Positions 59,935 to 64,000 of a stretch of DNA of 64,000 bases are shown piece by piece. The translations under genes and the position numbers were made by a program. Where the stretch lies: contig CAVZKR010000003.1 of the NCBI GenBank assembly GCA_963775935.1, positions 248,001 through 312,000 on the forward strand, given 5' to 3'. How positions within the stretch are numbered: position 1 is the first letter of the stretch; each line of letters begins with the position of its first letter. Under the pieces are notes generated by a model, which made no database searches, had not been told where the DNA came from, and saw only the letters and a list, made by a program, of their open reading frames with translations. Origin of the DNA: JBBIPA01 sp963775935. Lineage in GTDB: Bacteria > Chloroflexota > Dehalococcoidia > GIF9 > UBA5629.

Positions 59935-60655
59935 TTAACTACTGCTTTTTCCCATTGCCAAACGTCTTAAATCCTGAGGCATCTTCTCAATTGCATATCG
60001 AAGTGCGGTTCTGGGCATGGTTCGTTTATTCCGCATCACATAATCGAATACTTCCTTTTGATGCATCCGGCTTGCTTCCTTGAGCATCCAGCCATAGCCT
60101 TTCTGCACCAGGTCATCCTTATCCTGCAGTAAAATATCCGCTATCTCGAAGATATCCCCTAAAAACTTTCCCTGTTTAGCCGGGATGATTAACGTTACTG
60201 CTGAAGCTCGCCTGAGCCACCGGTTTTCTAATTTTGCCCATCGCTTCAGGTTTTCGATGTACTGCGGATATCGTTCAATAAACGCTCCGATGGTGTGATT
60301 GCACAATGTGTCGCACTTTGCCCAGTTATTGACATATTTATTAAGCCAGTTTTCGAAAAGAATGAAATCGCCGGGTTCATATTTGTCATGTAATCGATAT
60401 GCCCAGTCAAAGGCAATAAACGCTTCTTCGCCGTAGTCCGACTTTAACAGTTCCTCACACAGAGAAAATATTTCCTGCTTACTGAGGTGTTTAATTTCCA
60501 CGGAAATGCTTCCGGGCGATTTTACTGACTATTGCAGTCTTTACTCCATGGAAAATAACCCGCTCTTTAAAAAAGGTTTGGGAAATATTCCTGGTCTTTT
60601 CATCTACCTGCTGTTCCAGTTCTTTCCGTATTGTGGATATCAAATCTGTCTTCAT
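59935..60655 (-). pseudogene. AlkD-like DNA alkylation repair gene, frameshifted
   Basis: From ATG 60655 the frame reads MKTDLISTIRKELEQQVDEK, QTFFKERVIFHGVKTAIVSK and ends at FRGN-TAA near 60493. The next frame continues with EIKHLSKQEIFSLCEELLKS, AFIAFDWAYRLHDKYEP and ENWLNKYVNNWAKCDTLCNH. Dropping one G in CGTGGAAATT restores KHFREIKHLSK. The joined protein is about 239 residues, the normal length of HEAT-repeat DNA glycosylases of the AlkD type. A sequencing error is possible. Confidence 0.82.
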
Positions 60656-60815
60656 GTAATTATTCTAGACGGAAAAACAAACTCATAATCCAGCAAGTTA
60701 AGCTAGGCTTAAATGCAAATTCATAATTACGAGCCGTTGATTGTCGATTTTATTTATGTGTAATATCAAAAATTAGTAAAGCGAAGCGAGCGAATTCACC
60801 CATCGCAATGATCTA

Positions 60816-61370
60816 TTAGATCACAATCTCCTCTTCAAAAAGTGTACCTTTAAATCCAAGCATTAGTAACGGATAATTTGGCTGCAACTGGTCAACTAAT
60901 CTAACAAACTTAGGGTATTCTGGCATTGTTGTATAACTAGGGTTAATATTATTGCGCTCAAACGCCAAGACAAGAATAGCAACTCCCAGATCACCTGTGT
61001 TAGCCCCAATCTGAAATTTTACTAAATCCTTTTCGACATTGGGACGAAACTCTATTTCTATAAACAGCCTCGAACCGTTATAACTAGACCCCAAGGCTAT
61101 ATCTGCCGCCTCATTCAATACAGTGCTGTATCTACGATTTGCGGATTTTAGGATGCCCCCTCGTTGGAGGTCATCGCATATGTGTCGTTCCATGGCCTCG
61201 GCTAGGTCTTTTTGAAACCCATGGTTAGGGTCAATCGGTCGTTGGTGAATAAAAGCACCAAGGCTCCCTCGGACTTTGCCGATCGATAGGCCGAAGGTTC
61301 CTAGTGCCTGCTCCACAAGAGCCTCACTAGGCCATGTATGATGCATTACTTCTATTATTTTAAAGGCCAT
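60816..61370 (-). CDS. putative restriction-endonuclease-like protein (solitary)
   Basis: The 184-residue protein resembles the BglII/BamHI fold in its central part: LFIEIEFRPNVEKDLVKFQI and DLGVAILVLAFERN, a possible PD-(D/E)xK core with Glu and Asp. No methyltransferase is adjacent, so the host protection gene is missing or elsewhere, or the protein is not a restriction enzyme. The ribosome site is weak. Confidence 0.45.
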   Translation of the reverse strand: MAFKIIEVMHHTWPSEALVEQALGTFGLSIGKVRGSLGAFIHQRPIDPNHGFQKDLAEAMERHICDDLQRGGILKSANRRYSTVLNEAADIALGSSYNGSRLFIEIEFRPNVEKDLVKFQIGANTGDLGVAILVLAFERNNINPSYTTMPEYPKFVRLVDQLQPNYPLLMLGFKGTLFEEEIVI

Positions 61371-61432
61371 AGCAGTAATTGTTGAGGTCTATATCCTCTA
61401 TTAAGCTTATCTTATAACTGGTCACCTTGGAC

Positions 61433-62059
61433 CTAACCCCTTTTTTCAACTGGTTGCCTGATGATGGTTTTCCATTTTTCCGGCGCTGATTTACGGATGT
61501 CACTCAAATAAATCTCATGGTGCTTTCTAACCAAACCATCAAATGCATAGCCATTATCTTTAATAAAACGATGAAGCTTTTCGATGGTTGGACCTTCAGC
61601 AGAAAATGGACCGACGTGCATTATTTGAGCGGACAAGCCCTCATGAAAGCTCTGAAATCTAGCTTTCGGCAGAGCCGGTAATTTTTTCTTCTTTTCAACC
61701 TGTATTAAGGCATCATTTAAAAATACTTCTGTTACATACTTTGGCTGCATAATCATCGCCGTCCATTTCCAGATATCTTTATTGGTAGCGCTGAACTGGC
61801 TCATATCATCAGTCCACCACAGACTTTCGAGAGGCATAACACCATAGTCTATTTCCTTTTCTTTTTTAACCATGAACTTGATAGTATAGGATATTGAATA
61901 GAGTGCTTCTATGGCGTCCTGGTATTGTTGAGCTTTATTGGGATCACCTAAGCCGTCAATCATGATAAAGTTCATTGGCGGCACTTCGACAAAAGTAAAC
62001 GCTGTTGCCGAAGTATTATACAAATGCTTAAGTTCTTTTTTTAAGTCGATTTTCTCCAT
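61433..62059 (-). CDS. GyrI-like small-molecule-binding domain protein
   Basis: The 208-residue protein (ATG 62059, AGGAGG six bases upstream) has VPPMNFIMIDGLGDPNKA, YSISYTIKFMVKKEKEIDYG, PLESLWWTDD and a QIMHVGPFSAEGPTIEKLHR SHS2-type end, the GyrI-like/SOUL superfamily seen in BmrR-type drug sensors. It probably binds a small hydrophobic or cationic compound. Confidence 0.82.
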   Translation of the reverse strand: MEKIDLKKELKHLYNTSATAFTFVEVPPMNFIMIDGLGDPNKAQQYQDAIEALYSISYTIKFMVKKEKEIDYGVMPLESLWWTDDMSQFSATNKDIWKWTAMIMQPKYVTEVFLNDALIQVEKKKKLPALPKARFQSFHEGLSAQIMHVGPFSAEGPTIEKLHRFIKDNGYAFDGLVRKHHEIYLSDIRKSAPEKWKTIIRQPVEKRG

Positions 62060-62213
62060 CGTCATCCTCCTCGGAATCAATCTGCTGAACATTTAAGTAT
62101 AACATGGTGGACATTCGGGGATTCAGTCTCATAACTTGCCAATACTCCATCATGTATGAGCAGTCCAGCGTGACCAGCCAAGAAAATTGCAGCAAAAATA
62201 AAGGGGAACATGC

Positions 62214-63143
62214 TTACAGTCTCTCAACTTTAACCAAAGGAAGGAGTCTCTCCACATCCTTACGATGGCAGAGCTCCACACCAGGCGTAAGTGCAGTTGC
62301 TGCACCGGCAGCCGCGGCGAGGCGAGCTGCCTCTTCAAGACTAGCGCCCTGACTTAATTTCATCACCAACCCGGCTATTGCCGAGTCACCAGCTCCTACT
62401 GTACTGCTCACCTCAACCTGAGGTGATGTGACCTTCAGTATCTTCTTCCCATCAGAAATGATAAGCGGATCCTTGCCTCGTGAAATCGCCACAATCTCTA
62501 TGCCCTGGGCGAGCAACGTTTTCACCGCTTTGATAATTGCCCCTTCACTTTTAAGTTTCACACCGAGCAACTCTTCAGCCTCATGGATATTGGGCTTAAT
62601 GATAGCAGGTTTTGCCTTTATCCCTTCCTTCTGCCAGGTGTCATCGGAATCAAGCACTGTCTTGATGCCCTTTTTCTTGGCATCTTCGATTAATTGGTGA
62701 TACATATCATCAGGCACCCCTGGAGGCAGACTGCCAGCAAAGACTAAAAAGTCCGGCTTCGGCGCAATGTTTTTTATTTTTGTTATCAGGTCTTCCAATT
62801 CTTCCTTCAAAATCAACGGGCCCGGTGCATCAATCCTGGTTTGACGACGAGTTTGTAAATCAGTAATGATGAAATTGCTCCGTATCTCACCCTTAATCAG
62901 AGCGAAATCAAATGGAACATTCTGCTGCTGCAGGAGTAGCTTAAGTATTTCGCCATCAATGCCACCAATGAAACCGTAGGCGATAGTCTCACCATCAAGT
63001 TCACGAACAACTCGCGAAACATTGATGCCCTTGCCGCCGGGGTCGCGGCGAAAGCTAGTCCATCGGTTCGCCTCATCCACCACCAGACCATCCACGGTAA
63101 CGGTCTTGTCCAGAGTCGGATTAAACGTTACTGTCGCAATCAT
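62214..63143 (-). CDS. 1-phosphofructokinase / tagatose-6-phosphate kinase family (PfkB)
   Basis: The 309-residue kinase has VTFNPTLDKTVTVDGLVVDE, the DPGGKGINVSRVV signature, VFAGSLPPGVPDDMYHQLIE, KPNIHEAEELLG and the C-terminal anion hole VSSTVGAGDSAIAGLVMKLS with the catalytic Asp. It phosphorylates a hexose 1- or 6-phosphate. The start is directly after the pyruvate kinase stop (TAA, then ATG with none between), linking the two glycolytic enzymes. Confidence 0.9.
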   Translation of the reverse strand: MIATVTFNPTLDKTVTVDGLVVDEANRWTSFRRDPGGKGINVSRVVRELDGETIAYGFIGGIDGEILKLLLQQQNVPFDFALIKGEIRSNFIITDLQTRRQTRIDAPGPLILKEELEDLITKIKNIAPKPDFLVFAGSLPPGVPDDMYHQLIEDAKKKGIKTVLDSDDTWQKEGIKAKPAIIKPNIHEAEELLGVKLKSEGAIIKAVKTLLAQGIEIVAISRGKDPLIISDGKKILKVTSPQVEVSSTVGAGDSAIAGLVMKLSQGASLEEAARLAAAAGAATALTPGVELCHRKDVERLLPLVKVERL

Positions 63144-64000
63144 TTAAACCTTCTCTACTTTTAGTAAATTAGTGCTGCCAGTCGTGCCGACCGGTACACC
63201 TCCGGTGATGACCACGAGGTCACCATCCTGAGCCAGCCCGGATTCTCTGGCTATTTTGGCACCTTGAGCAAATAAATCCGTAATTCTGGAACCTGAAGCA
63301 ACCTTAAAAGCACGCACCCCCCATGACAGCGCTAGCTGCCTCTTTGTTACCTGGCTAGGAGTAATTGCCAGTACCGGCACTTCCGGACGATACTTGGCGA
63401 CACGCCGCGCAGTGCTCCCTGAAGAGGTAAAAGCGACAATAGCAGTAGCGCCTAACTGATGCGCGGTATGACAAGCGGCATAGCTGATAGCATCTTCGGT
63501 TTTCGGCTGGAGATATTTGCCTTTGTTTGCCAGAATCTCATCATAAGGCAACGCTGTCTCAGCCTCCAAGGCCACCTGTGCCATCATCGAGACTGCCTCA
63601 ACTGGATATTGACCGATAGCTGTTTCCTCGGACAACATAATAGCATCAGCGCCATCAAAAATGGCATTGGCTACATCCGTAACCTCGGCACGGGTGGGGC
63701 GTGGTGAATCCACCATTGACTCAAGCATTTGCGTAGCCACAATCACCGGTTTGCCCAATCGATTGCATTTCTGGATGATCTGCTTCTGGACTATGGGTAC
63801 TTTCTGTATCGGGATTTCAATACCCAGGTCGCCTCGGGCAACCATAATCCCATCAGCTTCCTCTAAAATCTGGTCGAGATTGTCGAGTGCCTCATGTCTT
63901 TCGATCTTGGCAATAAGCATCGAAGTGGCACCCTTTTGCAGTAAGAAACGCCTTACCTTTGCTATATCTTCAGCCTCTCTGACAAATGACACTGCAACAA
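63144..64000 (-). CDS. pyk: pyruvate kinase, 5' end beyond the window
   Basis: The visible 285 codons continue past 64000 (the last residues read VAVSFVREAEDI, an internal motif). Family motifs are IAKIERHEALDNLDQILEEA, DGIMVARGDLGIEIPI, VATQMLESMVDSPRPTRAEV, NAIFDGADAIMLSEETAIG (active site) and a C-terminal domain with ATAIVAFTSSGSTARRVAKY and VKASG. It makes pyruvate and ATP from PEP. Only the C-terminal part lies here, downstream neighbour of the PfkB kinase. Confidence 0.93.
   Translation of the reverse strand, partial: VAVSFVREAEDIAKVRRFLLQKGATSMLIAKIERHEALDNLDQILEEADGIMVARGDLGIEIPIQKVPIVQKQIIQKCNRLGKPVIVATQMLESMVDSPRPTRAEVTDVANAIFDGADAIMLSEETAIGQYPVEAVSMMAQVALEAETALPYDEILANKGKYLQPKTEDAISYAACHTAHQLGATAIVAFTSSGSTARRVAKYRPEVPVLAITPSQVTKRQLALSWGVRAFKVASGSRITDLFAQGAKIARESGLAQDGDLVVITGGVPVGTTGSTNLLKVEKV

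Overview
The window is a gene-dense, moderate-GC bacterial chromosome segment. Its gene complement is that of an anaerobic Chloroflexota bacterium of the Dehalococcoidia type: a short archaeal-like Elp3, a tungsten-type aldehyde:ferredoxin oxidoreductase, a large FAD/Fe-S oxidase, an ORP-like MinD/NifX/Mrp cluster, many Cys-rich small proteins and non-mevalonate isoprenoid synthesis (IspE). The taxonomic call is an inference from gene content; there is no rRNA or ribosomal protein here.

Layout. 1-9 kb: end of an RluB-type pseudouridine synthase, small membrane proteins, nitroreductase, B12-domain radical SAM enzyme, plsX, an ArsB/NhaD-type permease with a universal stress protein, and exonuclease III. 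9.0-11 kb: a complete DDE insertion sequence followed by a secreted protein built of 36-bp repeats. 11-16 kb: DUF1847 protein, a frameshifted lipoprotein-like gene, a glutaredoxin-PDZ fusion, and a CRP/FNR-family regulator next to two small genes that share a CRP-like site at the same promoter position. 16-26 kb: phosphodiesterase, SRP RNA, rsmA-ispE-VTT operon, cca, degV, and a Zn/Mn ABC importer operon whose promoter spacer holds a perfect palindrome.

26-35 kb: a peroxiredoxin whose catalytic Cys codon is TGA (a likely selenoprotein), followed on the same strand by a tightly packed 12-gene cluster (DUF134 regulator, ModA-like protein, heavy-metal-chelation-type protein, DUF5320, two NifX-domain proteins, two MinD/ferredoxin ATPases, FmdB protein, Mrp, MBL hydrolase). 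It resembles the Orange Protein system of Desulfovibrio and has a 30-bp palindromic operator.

35-49 kb: flavoprotein, 1023-residue FAD/Fe-S oxidase with a Met-rich tail, ArsR, NYN-domain protein, MoaD-like protein beside AOR, tRNA-Arg and tRNA-His, a USP/TrkA/TrkA/pheA operon, HIT, PAC2, FAH and a HEAAH protein. 49-64 kb: a divergent Trm9-like methyltransferase/Elp3 pair, an oligopeptide ABC operon with a frameshifted permease, radical SAM and HAD proteins, a frameshifted AlkD-like gene, a GyrI-like protein, and 1-phosphofructokinase next to pyruvate kinase (cut by the window end).

The strongest biology is the Sec-peroxiredoxin, the ORP-like metal cluster with its operator, the paired CRP-type promoters, the Elp3/Trm9-like pair and the repeat protein. 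Three genes are broken by single extra bases, which may be assembly errors. All family calls come from reading motifs; no database search was possible.
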